A stretch of DNA of 9,942 nucleotides from Solirubrobacter sp044865965 (GTDB taxonomy: Bacteria; Actinomycetota; Thermoleophilia; Solirubrobacterales; Solirubrobacteraceae), in contig JBIOTP010000254.1 of the NCBI GenBank assembly GCA_044865965.1, positions 1 through 9,942 on the forward strand. The letters are read 5' to 3'. Within the stretch, counting starts at the first letter, position 1, and the number at the start of each line of letters is the position of its first letter. The notes beneath the pieces are model-generated. The model did no database searches and was not told the origin of the DNA. It saw nothing but the letters and a program-made list of their open reading frames with translations. This document shows, piece by piece, positions 1-6,460 of the stretch. The translations under genes were made by a program, and so were the position numbers.

Positions 1-183
1 CGACTCCGCGCCGAGCCGGATGTCGACCAGCGCGACGTCGGGGTCGAGCCGCTCGACGAGCTCGCGGCCCTCGGCCGCCGTCCCGGCCGTGCCCAGCACA
101 TCGCAGCCCGCGCGGTCGAGCAGCAGCCCGAGGCCCTCGCGGAGGGCCTGGTGATCTTCGATGAGGACCAGACGAAGAGACAT
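1..183 (-). CDS. Response regulator, N-terminal receiver domain (partial)
   Basis: The first 61 codons of a two-component response regulator run off the left edge of the window. The acidic pocket is visible as I-E-D-H (E9, D10) and the phosphoacceptor is D54 in the stretch ALVDIRLG, the usual layout of a CheY-like receiver domain. The DIRLG wording after the aspartate and the start resemble NarL/FixJ-type regulators that carry a C-terminal LuxR helix-turn-helix, but that half lies outside the window, so the output domain is inferred. It would be phosphorylated by a histidine kinase, probably encoded to the left. The ATG at 183 is the first start that leaves the whole receiver intact. I see no clear Shine-Dalgarno before it. 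The gene is divergent from the WYL regulator at 282. Confidence 0.85.
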   Translation of the reverse strand, partial: MSLRLVLIEDHQALREGLGLLLDRAGCDVLGTAGTAAEGRELVERLDPDVALVDIRLGAES

Positions 184-219
184 CACGCCGTCGCGCGCGC
201 ACGCAGCCCGCGCGTGTTT

Positions 220-232
220 GCGGAATTTCCGC
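220..232. promoter_or_regulatory. Palindrome in the divergent promoter region
   Basis: GCGGAATTTCCGC is a perfect inverted repeat with 6-bp arms (GCGGAA/TTCCGC) around one central T. It sits in the 98-bp space between the divergent response regulator and WYL regulator genes, in a locally AT-rich patch of a very GC-rich region. Such a symmetrical site between divergent regulator genes is a plausible operator for a dimeric regulator, for example either neighbour, but there is no direct evidence of binding. Confidence 0.35.
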
Positions 233-264
233 CCCCGCCCAGAGTATGGCGCGCGAGGCGGTCT

Positions 265-270
265 AAGGTG
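265..270 (+). promoter_or_regulatory. Shine-Dalgarno-like AAGGTG before a TTG start
   Basis: AAGGTG lies 11 nt upstream of the TTG at 282. An in-frame TAA at 264-266 closes the reading frame just upstream. The TTG is therefore the only start that keeps the first helix of the DNA-binding domain; the next in-frame ATG comes only at codon 19. The same bases also fit an actinobacterial -10 (TAAGGT, 264-269), so a very short leader is an alternative reading. Confidence 0.4.
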
Positions 271-281
271 TCGCCCCAGGT

Positions 282-2333
282 TTGGCCAAAGACACGGAAA
301 AGCTCATCCGGCAGCTCTCGCTGATCTCCTATTTGATGGCGGAGCGGCGTCCGGTGACGGCCACGGAGATCCGGCGCGACGTGGAGGGCTACTCGGACAT
401 GACCGAGGACGCCTTCGCCCGGCGCTTCTATGCGGACCGCGCCGAGCTGGACTCGCTCGGCATCCACCTCACGATCGACAAGCCCACGGACGGCTTCACG
501 GAGCAGGAGAACTACTCGCTGGCGCCCGAGGCGTTCCACCTGCCGCCGATCGCATTCACGGACGCCGAGCGCGCCGCGCTCCAGACCGCGCTGACGCTGC
601 TGGACGGCGAGTTCGCGTACGCCGAGCCCCTGCGGCTCGCGCTGCAGCAGATCACGTGGGGGCGCCCGAGCCCGCTGGGGCGCGACTCGCGCCAGACCAT
701 CGGGCTCGGGATCACCGCGTCGGCGGGTGGCGGTGAGCTCTCGGCCCGGCTCGCGAAGATCGACACCGCGATCTACCGCCGCAAGCGGATCGAGTTCGAG
801 TACTACACGATGCAGACGGGGGAGACCGCGGTGCGGCGCGTCGATCCCTACCACCTGCTGTTCGAGGGCGGGCAGTTCTACCTCGTCGCCTACTCGCACG
901 AGCGCGACGACGTGCGGGTGTTCAAGCTCTCGCGGATCCGCGGCAAGGTCTCCTACGCCACCAAGGCCGAGCACGACTTCCAGCGCCCGCCGGGATTCGA
1001 CCCGCGCCGCTACGCGAACCGCATCAACTGGCAGCTCGGCGACGCCCGCGACACGGCGGTGGTGTGGGTGTCCGAGGACATCGCCTGGTACGTCGAGCGC
1101 CAGTACGGCGCCTACGGCGCGCTCGAGCCGGCGGACGAGGGCGGGCGCGTGTTCCGCACCGAGTACGCGATCGACCGGCTGGTGATCTCCTGGGCGCTGC
1201 GCTTCGGCGAGCACGCGCGCATCCTCGGCCCGCCCGCGCTGGTCGAGGAGGCGCGCGGGCGCATCGACCGGCTGATCGAGTCCCACCGCGGCGAGCCGGC
1301 GTTCAGCGTCCCGGCGGGCGCGCGCGGGCGCGCCGCCGCCGCGGAGGCCGACGGCGACGGGCGGTCGCGCGCCGGCGAGACGGCGATCCGGCCGGAGCGC
1401 TTTGCGCGCCTGGTCACGCTCGCCTCGGTGCTGATCGCGGCGGGCCGCGAGGGCCGCCGGCTGGCGGTCGCGGAGGTCTGCGAGCAGCTGCAGATGTCGC
1501 CGCAGGAGCTGCGCGAGGACGTGTCGGTGCTGAACGTCGTGAACTTCGGCGGCGGCGCGTACGTGATCTACGCCGAGGTGCTGCCGAGCGGCGAGATCGA
1601 GGTCGACACCGAGCCCTACTCGGACACGTTCGACCGGCCGGCGCGGCTGCTGCCGATCGAGGCGAAGGCGCTGGTGGCGGCGATCGACCTGATCGGGCTC
1701 GCCCAGCCCGACCTGCGGGCGGCGCGGCGCAAGATCGTCGAGGCGCTCGGGCACGACCCGGTGGAGGAGGGCCTGCAGATCGTCTCGCCGATCGCCGAGG
1801 ACGACATCACGCACACGGTCGAGCTGGCCGTGCACGAGAGCCGGCTGCTCGAGATGGAGTACTGGGTGCAGGACGAGGACCGCTTCTCCGAGCGCGTGGT
1901 CGAGCCCTACGCGCTGTTCAACGGGCGCGACGCGTGGTATGTGGCGGCCTGGGACCTCGATCGCGGTCAGCTGCGGCACTTCCGGCTGGACCGCATCAAG
2001 CGCGCGTCGGCCCTGATGCAGCGCTTCGAGCGCCGCGAGGGCCTGAACCCGGTGGCCGACATCGGCGGCTGGCCGCGCGGCGGCCAGGTCGGCGGCTCGC
2101 GCATCGCGCACGTGCTGATCTCGCCCGAGCAGGCGCGCTGGGCCCGCGAGGAGCGCACCGTGCTCGCCGAGCTGCCGGACGGCGCCGTGGTGGTCGAGTG
2201 GGCGTTCAAGGGCACGGACTTCCTCGTGCGCGAGGTGCTCAAGGAGGCCGGCGACGCGGTCGTCCTGGAGCCGGCCGACGCGCGCGAGGCCGTGCTGGCC
2301 GCCGCCGAGCGCCTCCTGGCGCCGTCGGCATGA
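282..2333 (+). CDS. pafBC: Fused PafB-PafC-like WYL-domain transcriptional regulator
   Basis: This 683-residue protein contains two consecutive HTH-WYL units. Unit 1 has an N-terminal winged helix (about residues 1-75) and a WYL domain around 160-225, where the name motif reads FYL at 199-201 and is followed by RVFKLSRI. A charged Ala/Gly-rich linker (about 345-370) leads to unit 2: a second helix-turn-helix (about 370-445) and a second WYL domain with WYV at 552-554 followed by RHFRLDRI, then a C-terminal WCX-like extension. In mycobacteria PafB and PafC are separate proteins that together activate the LexA/RecA-independent DNA-damage response; natural fusions are known in other actinobacteria. 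The role here is inferred from that architecture. It starts at TTG, and its stop overlaps the next gene's ATG (ATGA at 2330-2333). No Pup-proteasome genes are visible beside it, unlike in mycobacteria. A paralogous double-WYL regulator of other function cannot be excluded. Confidence 0.88.
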   Translation: MAKDTEKLIRQLSLISYLMAERRPVTATEIRRDVEGYSDMTEDAFARRFYADRAELDSLGIHLTIDKPTDGFTEQENYSLAPEAFHLPPIAFTDAERAALQTALTLLDGEFAYAEPLRLALQQITWGRPSPLGRDSRQTIGLGITASAGGGELSARLAKIDTAIYRRKRIEFEYYTMQTGETAVRRVDPYHLLFEGGQFYLVAYSHERDDVRVFKLSRIRGKVSYATKAEHDFQRPPGFDPRRYANRINWQLGDARDTAVVWVSEDIAWYVERQYGAYGALEPADEGGRVFRTEYAIDRLVISWALRFGEHARILGPPALVEEARGRIDRLIESHRGEPAFSVPAGARGRAAAAEADGDGRSRAGETAIRPERFARLVTLASVLIAAGREGRRLAVAEVCEQLQMSPQELREDVSVLNVVNFGGGAYVIYAEVLPSGEIEVDTEPYSDTFDRPARLLPIEAKALVAAIDLIGLAQPDLRAARRKIVEALGHDPVEEGLQIVSPIAEDDITHTVELAVHESRLLEMEYWVQDEDRFSERVVEPYALFNGRDAWYVAAWDLDRGQLRHFRLDRIKRASALMQRFERREGLNPVADIGGWPRGGQVGGSRIAHVLISPEQARWAREERTVLAELPDGAVVVEWAFKGTDFLVREVLKEAGDAVVLEPADAREAVLAAAERLLAPSA

Positions 2334-2791
2334 GCCGCCGCTCGGCGATCGCCTTCACCGATCAGGAGGTCCAGGACTTCCTCGCCGAGCAGCGCACGCT
2401 GACGTGCGCGACGATCGGGCGCGACGGCTGGCCGCACCTGATGCCGTTGTGGTACGTGATCCGCGACGGCGAGTGCTGGGCGTGGACGTACGCGAAGTCC
2501 CAGAAGGCGCGCAATCTCGAGCGCGACGCGCGCTGCACGGTGCAGGTCGAGACCGGCGAGGAGTACTCGCAGCTGCGCGGCGTGATGCTCAAGTGCGCCT
2601 GCGCGCTCCACCGCGACCTCGAGACCGTCGCCGGCGTCGGCGCCGAGATCGCGCGGCGCTACGGCGGCGGCGAGACCACCCCCGAGACGCTCGACGCGAT
2701 GCGTCGCCAGGCGGCCAAGCGGGTGGCGCTGCAGTTCGTGGTCCACAGCGTCGCCTCGTGGGACCACCGCAAGCTGGGTGGGGGGTACTGA
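2330..2791 (+). CDS. PPOX-class split beta-barrel protein (pyridoxamine phosphate oxidase-like, FMN/F420-binding)
   Basis: This is a 153-residue protein of the flavin/deazaflavin oxidoreductase superfamily. The N-terminal strand pattern (LTCATIGRDGWPHLMPLWYV, about residues 23-42) is the typical first beta-hairpin of the split barrel. KSQKARNL (about 58-65) is the usual cofactor phosphate-binding helix region, and the tail ASWDHRKLGG matches the C-terminal motif of small F420-dependent actinobacterial members. The length is normal for the family. The exact cofactor (F420, FMN or haem) and substrate cannot be decided from sequence. The ATG overlaps the stop of the PafBC-like gene by four bases and has no Shine-Dalgarno of its own, so translation is probably coupled. 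If the regulator senses DNA damage, the pairing hints at a redox or detoxification role, but this is speculation. Confidence 0.87.
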   Translation: MSRRSAIAFTDQEVQDFLAEQRTLTCATIGRDGWPHLMPLWYVIRDGECWAWTYAKSQKARNLERDARCTVQVETGEEYSQLRGVMLKCACALHRDLETVAGVGAEIARRYGGGETTPETLDAMRRQAAKRVALQFVVHSVASWDHRKLGGGY

Positions 2792-2797
2792 GCGCCT

Positions 2798-2811
2798 CGC
2801 CGGGACCGGCG
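2798..2811 (+). terminator. Weak hairpin just after the PPOX gene
   Basis: CGCCGG-GA-CCGGCG forms a short GC-only inverted repeat 7 bases after the stop codon at 2789-2791. No T-run follows, so it is not a canonical intrinsic terminator. GC-rich actinobacteria do use hairpins without U-tracts, so it may still end transcription or protect the mRNA 3' end. Similar small palindromes are common by chance at this GC content. Confidence 0.22.
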
Positions 2812-2845
2812 AACGGCGGGCATTGAGGAGGGGCTCGGACCGGGT

Positions 2846-2925
2846 GGTGGCCTACAAACGTTCGAACTATTCGTACCTTTGCAGGCCACCCGCCGATAGT
2901 GGCGCAAAGACGCTCGGCTTACCGA
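2846..2925 (+). promoter_or_regulatory. Structured intergenic element with mutually exclusive hairpins (candidate leader RNA)
   Basis: Three pairings are visible in the gene-free stretch before the glycosyltransferase gene. First, GGTGGCCT (2846-2853) is complementary to AGGCCACC (2883-2890), 8 bp. Second, CTTTGC and GCCAC (2877-2882 and 2885-2889) pair with GTGGC and GCAAAG (2899-2909), an 11-bp stem with a 2-nt bulge and 9-nt loop. Third, TCGG-CTTA-CCGA (2914-2925) is a small hairpin. The first and second share bases 2885-2889, so they cannot form together, as in a switching leader. The words CGCAAAG (2903-2909) and TTACCGA (2919-2925) also occur in this order in cyclic-di-GMP-I (GEMM) riboswitches, but the long stem normally between them is missing, so I do not call it one. 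The region is also more AT-rich than its surroundings. Whether it is transcribed with the gene at 3010 is open, because a possible -10 lies downstream at 2995. Confidence 0.4.
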
Positions 2926-2994
2926 CTCCCTCACCTGCCCGCTGTTCATTAGCGCCCGAGGAAGCGGCCGAGATTTAGCCGCCGGTCGCGTCCA

Positions 2995-3000
2995 TACGAT
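2995..3000 (+). promoter_or_regulatory. Candidate -10 box for a leaderless glycosyltransferase mRNA
   Basis: TACGAT fits the actinobacterial -10 pattern TANNNT and ends 9 bases before the ATG at 3010. That ATG has no Shine-Dalgarno. Transcription would then begin at or within a few bases of the start codon, giving a leaderless mRNA, which is common in actinobacteria. No convincing -35 is present 16-18 bases upstream (the sequence there is AGATTTA), so the call is weak. Confidence 0.35.
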
Positions 3001-3009
3001 CCGGCGCCA

Positions 3010-4476
3010 ATGGGCCTGATCGCGCCGGCGGCACCGATGGTCTCGACGCCGCGGGCGCCGGCGGCGCTGGCGCGGGCGCTGCCGGTGGCGGGGCTGGTCG
3101 TGCTGGCGGCGGGCGCCCTCGGGGTGTGGCTCGCGTTCCCGACCTATCCCGGCTACGACGCGCAGTACGGGCTCCTGTGGGGCTCAGAGCTGCTCGGCGG
3201 CACCACCCCCGGCGTCGACGACTACCGCGCGCCGACCGAGCACCCGCTGCTGCTCGCGGTCGGCGTGCTGCTCACGCCGCTCGGGGCGGACGCCTCGGCG
3301 CGGGTCCTCGTGGGTGGCTGCATCGCCGGCCTGGTTGCGCTGATCGTCGCGATCCACCGGCTCGGCTGCCGCGCGGCGGGGCCGCTCGGGGGCCTCGTCG
3401 CCGCGGCGCTGCTGGCCTCGCGGCTCAACTTCGGCCTGCTCGCCGCGATCGGCTACCTGGACGTCCCCTACTGCGCGCTGATCGCGTGGGCGGCGGCGCT
3501 GGAGGCCGAGCGCCCGCGGCGCGGCGGCGCGGTGTGGGCGCTGCTGGCGCTCGCCGGCCTGCTGCGGCCGGAGGCGTGGCTGCTGGCGGCGGCGTACGCC
3601 GTGTGGATGCGTCGCGGCCCGCGGACGTGGGCGGCGGCGGCGGTCGCGCCGGTCGTGTGGTGCGCGACCGATCTCGCGCTGACCGGCGACCCGCTGTTCT
3701 CGATCCACCACACCGACGCGCTGGCGCAGGAGCTCGGCCGCGAGCGTCCGCTCGTCGAGCTGCCGTGGCTGATGAGCGTGCTGCTGGTCGAGATCGTCAA
3801 GCCGCCGGTGCTGCTCGCGGGCCTCGCCGGCGCCATCCTGGCGTGGAGGCTGCGCCGCGGCACGCTGGCGGTCGCGGGCGCGCTCGTGGTGCTGACCTGC
3901 GCGAGCTATCTGCTGATCGCGGGTGGCGGCCTCGCGATCGTCTACCGCTACCTGCTGGTCGCCGCGCTCGGCGTGATCGTGCTGGCCGCGTTCGCGCTCG
4001 CCGGCTGGACGACGCTGCCGCCCGGCAGCGCGGCGCGCCGGCGCTGGGCTGCGGCGGCCACGTTCGCGCTTGCGGCCGGCACGGCCTACACGGCGCTGCA
4101 CGTGCACCCCGCCTCGGTCGTCGCGCAGCTGCGCGAGCGCCACGCGCAGCGCGCCGACCTCGTCGCGACCCTGCGCGACCCTGTGGTCACGCGTGCGCGC
4201 GCGTGCGGGCCGCTGACGGTCCCCAACCACAAGCTGATCCCGGAGGTGCGCGCGATCCTCGGGCTGGCCGCCGGGGAGGTGGTCGCCCGCAGCGACCGCT
4301 CGCACGGCGTCCAGACGCGCGGCGTCGCGATCCTCGTCGACCGCCGGATCGAGCTGCGCCCGTCCGTGAACGTGTGGGAGGTCCCGCAGGACGGGCTCGA
4401 GAGCGTGATGGCGCCGCGCGGGTTCCACTCGCTCGCGGGGACCCGCCGCTTCGCCGCCTGGGGGTCCTGCGGCTGA
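3010..4476 (+). CDS. GT-C type polytopic membrane glycosyltransferase
   Basis: This is a 488-residue integral membrane protein with roughly nine to eleven hydrophobic segments. The first is at about 25-45. The segment from about 46 to 80, just after it, contains YPGYDAQYGLLWG and ends in EHPL, the layout of GT-C (GT39/ArnT/PMT-like) enzymes. Their first extracytoplasmic loop carries a catalytic acidic residue, here most likely D50. Such enzymes transfer a sugar from a polyprenyl-phosphate donor to protein, lipid or glycan on the outer face of the membrane. The C-terminal part (about 360-488) is a soluble, probably extracytoplasmic domain. Its cysteines in ACGPL and in the final SCG could form a disulfide. 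The donor and acceptor are unknown. A second in-frame ATG at 3037 is possible, but the first lies better placed relative to a -10 box. The stop overlaps the amidotransferase start (TGATG). Confidence 0.78.
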   Translation: MGLIAPAAPMVSTPRAPAALARALPVAGLVVLAAGALGVWLAFPTYPGYDAQYGLLWGSELLGGTTPGVDDYRAPTEHPLLLAVGVLLTPLGADASARVLVGGCIAGLVALIVAIHRLGCRAAGPLGGLVAAALLASRLNFGLLAAIGYLDVPYCALIAWAAALEAERPRRGGAVWALLALAGLLRPEAWLLAAAYAVWMRRGPRTWAAAAVAPVVWCATDLALTGDPLFSIHHTDALAQELGRERPLVELPWLMSVLLVEIVKPPVLLAGLAGAILAWRLRRGTLAVAGALVVLTCASYLLIAGGGLAIVYRYLLVAALGVIVLAAFALAGWTTLPPGSAARRRWAAAATFALAAGTAYTALHVHPASVVAQLRERHAQRADLVATLRDPVVTRARACGPLTVPNHKLIPEVRAILGLAAGEVVARSDRSHGVQTRGVAILVDRRIELRPSVNVWEVPQDGLESVMAPRGFHSLAGTRRFAAWGSCG

Positions 4477-6383
4477 TGTGCGGGATCGCCGGCCTGCTCT
4501 CGCTCGACGGCGCCACGCCGCCCGATCCCACGGCGCTGGCTGCCATGAGCGCGGCGCTCGCCCACCGCGGGCCAGACGGCGAGGGCGTGCTGTACGACGG
4601 GCCGGCCGCGCTGGCCGTGCGCCGGCTCGCGATCGTCGACATCCCCGGCGGGGCGCAGCCGCTGGCCGGCGAGGACGGCCGCGTGCAGGTCGTCTGCAAC
4701 GGCGAGATCTACGATCACGCGCGCTGGCGGCGCGAGCTGGCCCGCCGCGGGCACCGGCTGCGCACTCGCTCCGACTGCGAAGTGCTCGCGCACCTCTACG
4801 AGGAGCGCGGGCCGCAATTCGTCGCCGAGCTGCGCGGGATGTTCGCGCTCGCGCTGTGGGACGCCCGGCGGCGGCGGCTCGTGCTCGCGCGCGACCGCTT
4901 CGGGATCAAGCCCCTGGTGTATGCGGTGGTCGGCGGCCGGCTCGCGTTCGCCTCCGGCCTGCAGGCGCTGGCGGCGCTGCCCGAGCTGCGGCGCGAGGTC
5001 GACCTCGAAGCGCTCGGCACCTACCTCGCGGTCAACGCCGTGATGGGCGAGCGGACGATGCTGAGCGGCGTCCGGCGGCTGTGCCCGGGGCATCTGCTCG
5101 TCGCCGACGCGCACGGCATCCGCGTGGAGCGCTACGCGCGCGACCTGCCGGCGCGGCGCGGCGACGAACGCGCGGAGCCGCTGCCGGTGCTCGCGGGCGC
5201 GGTGCGCGAGACGCTGCGCGACTCGGTTACGGCGCACCTGCAGGGCGACGTGGAGGCCGGCGTGCTGCTGTCCGGCGGGGTCGACTCGGGGCTGATCGCG
5301 GCGCTGGCGCCGCGCGCGCTGAAGACCTTCAGCGTCGGCTTCACCGAGCGGGCGTTCGACGAGCTGGCGGGCGCGCGTGCGGTCGCCCGCCGCCTCGGCA
5401 CCGAGCACCACGAGCTGGTCGTCGGGCCGGAGGCGGCGTACGAGCTCGAGGCCGTCGCGCGCGCGTTCGACGAGCCGCGCGGCGACGCCACCGCGCTGCC
5501 GTACTGGCTTGCCGCGCGCTTCGCCGCCGAGCGCGTGAAGGTCGTGCTGTCGGGCGAGGGGGGCGATGAGCTGTTCGGCGGCTACCAGACCTACCAGGCC
5601 GACCTGCTGGGGCGGCCGGCGACCCGCGCCGCCGCGCTGGCGGGGCCGGTGCTCGCCGCGTGGCCGGCGTCGGCCGGGCGCCTCCCGCTTGGCTTCAGGC
5701 TGCGCCGGCTGGCGCGCGCGGCGGGTCTCGGCGCGCTCGAGCGCCACCACGCGTACAAGGAGATCTTCGGCGCCGGCGAGCGCGCGCGCCTGCTCGTGCG
5801 GGCGGGCGGCGGCGACCCGCTGGCCGAGTACCGCGCCCGCTTCGCCGAGTCGGCGGGCGCCGACCGCATCGCCCGCATGCAGGACCTCGACGTCGGCACG
5901 TTGCTCGCCGACGACCTGCTGGTTCAGACCGACCGCGCGGGGATGGCGCACGGCCTCGAGATCCGGGTGCCGTTCCTCGACCGCGAGGTGGCGGCACTGG
6001 CGCTGTCGCTGCCGCGGCGGGCGAAGGTGTCCGCGCGCACGACCAAGCGGGTGCTGCGCCTGGCGGCGGCGCCGCTGCTGCCCGGTGCCGTCGTGCACGG
6101 GCCCAAGCGCGGCTTCTGCGCGCCGGCCGCCGCCTGGCTGCGCGGCCCGCTGGCGGCGTTCGCGGCGGACGTGCTGGCCGGCGAGACGCTGCGCCGCCAG
6201 GGCTTCTTCCGCCCGGAGGCGGTGCACGCGACGCTCGCCCGCCACCTCGCCCGCCGCGAGGACCTCAGCCGCCCGCTGTGGGCACTGATCGCGTTCACGC
6301 TGTGGCACGACGCGCACGTGACCGCGCCGCGGCCGGTCGCGCTGGTTCCGCCGGAGCCGCACGTAGCGTCCCGAGCGGCATGA
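4476..6383 (+). CDS. asnB: Glutamine-hydrolysing asparagine synthetase / AsnB-like amidotransferase
   Basis: The protein is 635 residues. Processing of Met1 exposes the nucleophile Cys2 in MCGIAG, the N-terminal glutaminase domain (about 1-210). R50, the N-G-E triplet at 75-77 and D100 match glutamine-binding positions. The C-terminal synthetase domain has the ATP PP-loop SGGVDS at 266-271 and the SGEGGDELFGGY motif at 359-370. It forms asparagine from aspartate, ATP and glutamine, or amidates another carboxylate. AsnB-like proteins in cell-surface clusters often amidate uronic acids or peptidoglycan diaminopimelate. Its position directly behind a glycosyltransferase gene (start overlapping that stop by one base) makes a surface-glycan substrate plausible but unproven. 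At 635 residues it is at the long end, like actinobacterial and exosortase-associated members. The last ~19 codons lie in copy 1 of a 66-bp tandem duplication. Confidence 0.93.
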   Translation: MCGIAGLLSLDGATPPDPTALAAMSAALAHRGPDGEGVLYDGPAALAVRRLAIVDIPGGAQPLAGEDGRVQVVCNGEIYDHARWRRELARRGHRLRTRSDCEVLAHLYEERGPQFVAELRGMFALALWDARRRRLVLARDRFGIKPLVYAVVGGRLAFASGLQALAALPELRREVDLEALGTYLAVNAVMGERTMLSGVRRLCPGHLLVADAHGIRVERYARDLPARRGDERAEPLPVLAGAVRETLRDSVTAHLQGDVEAGVLLSGGVDSGLIAALAPRALKTFSVGFTERAFDELAGARAVARRLGTEHHELVVGPEAAYELEAVARAFDEPRGDATALPYWLAARFAAERVKVVLSGEGGDELFGGYQTYQADLLGRPATRAAALAGPVLAAWPASAGRLPLGFRLRRLARAAGLGALERHHAYKEIFGAGERARLLVRAGGGDPLAEYRARFAESAGADRIARMQDLDVGTLLADDLLVQTDRAGMAHGLEIRVPFLDREVAALALSLPRRAKVSARTTKRVLRLAAAPLLPGAVVHGPKRGFCAPAAAWLRGPLAAFAADVLAGETLRRQGFFRPEAVHATLARHLARREDLSRPLWALIAFTLWHDAHVTAPRPVALVPPEPHVASRAA

Positions 6384-6460
6384 AGCGCCTCGCCGCGGCC
6401 GGTCGCGCTGGTTCCGCCGGAGCCGCACGTAGCGTCCCCGGCGGTATGAAGCGCCTCGCC
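6325..6460 (+). repeat. 66-bp tandem duplication across a gene junction
   Basis: Bases 6325-6394 match 6391-6460 at a period of 66 with three mismatches (6373/6439, 6374/6440, 6379/6445). The first unit covers the last codons of the amidotransferase gene, its TGA (6381-6383) and an overlapping ATG (6380-6382) with the codons MKRLA. The second repeats all of this and leads into the propeller gene. Because 66 is a multiple of three, both ATGs (6380 and 6446) are in the same frame and the text between them is open, encoding AAAGRAGSAGAARSVPGG. The likely ancestral state is a simple ATGA overlap between the two genes. Confidence 0.95.

Noticed and set aside
183..2111. A 642-codon open frame on the minus strand opposite the WYL regulator
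   Set aside because: Its translation is Arg/Ala/Asp-rich low-complexity text with no motifs, and it lies opposite a gene with clear domains. Such antisense frames arise from strong GC bias at third codon positions.
2860..2876. GTTCGAAC palindrome and TCGAAC half-site resembling an actinobacterial LexA (SOS) box
   Set aside because: Only the left half matches. At the proper spacing (N4) the right half reads CGTACC rather than GTTCGA, so it does not qualify as an SOS box.
2873..2899. FliA/WhiG-type (sigma-28) promoter: GCCGATAG at 2892-2899
   Set aside because: The -10 matches 7 of 8 consensus bases, but the element at the right distance upstream (GTACCTTT) fits TAAAGTTT poorly. The bases also belong to a strong hairpin, so chance is likely.
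2778..2978. A 66-codon plus-strand open frame in the intergenic region
   Set aside because: It begins inside the PPOX gene in another frame, has no family features, no ribosome binding site, and overlaps the hairpin element.
3126..4475. The amidotransferase frame stays open far upstream through the glycosyltransferase gene
   Set aside because: The family begins at MCGIAG with the catalytic Cys2. The upstream text is Arg/Ala-rich and out of frame with a real membrane protein gene.
4086..6428. A 780-codon minus-strand frame opposite the amidotransferase gene
   Set aside because: Same reasoning: biased composition, no recognisable domain, and the opposite strand encodes an unmistakable AsnB.
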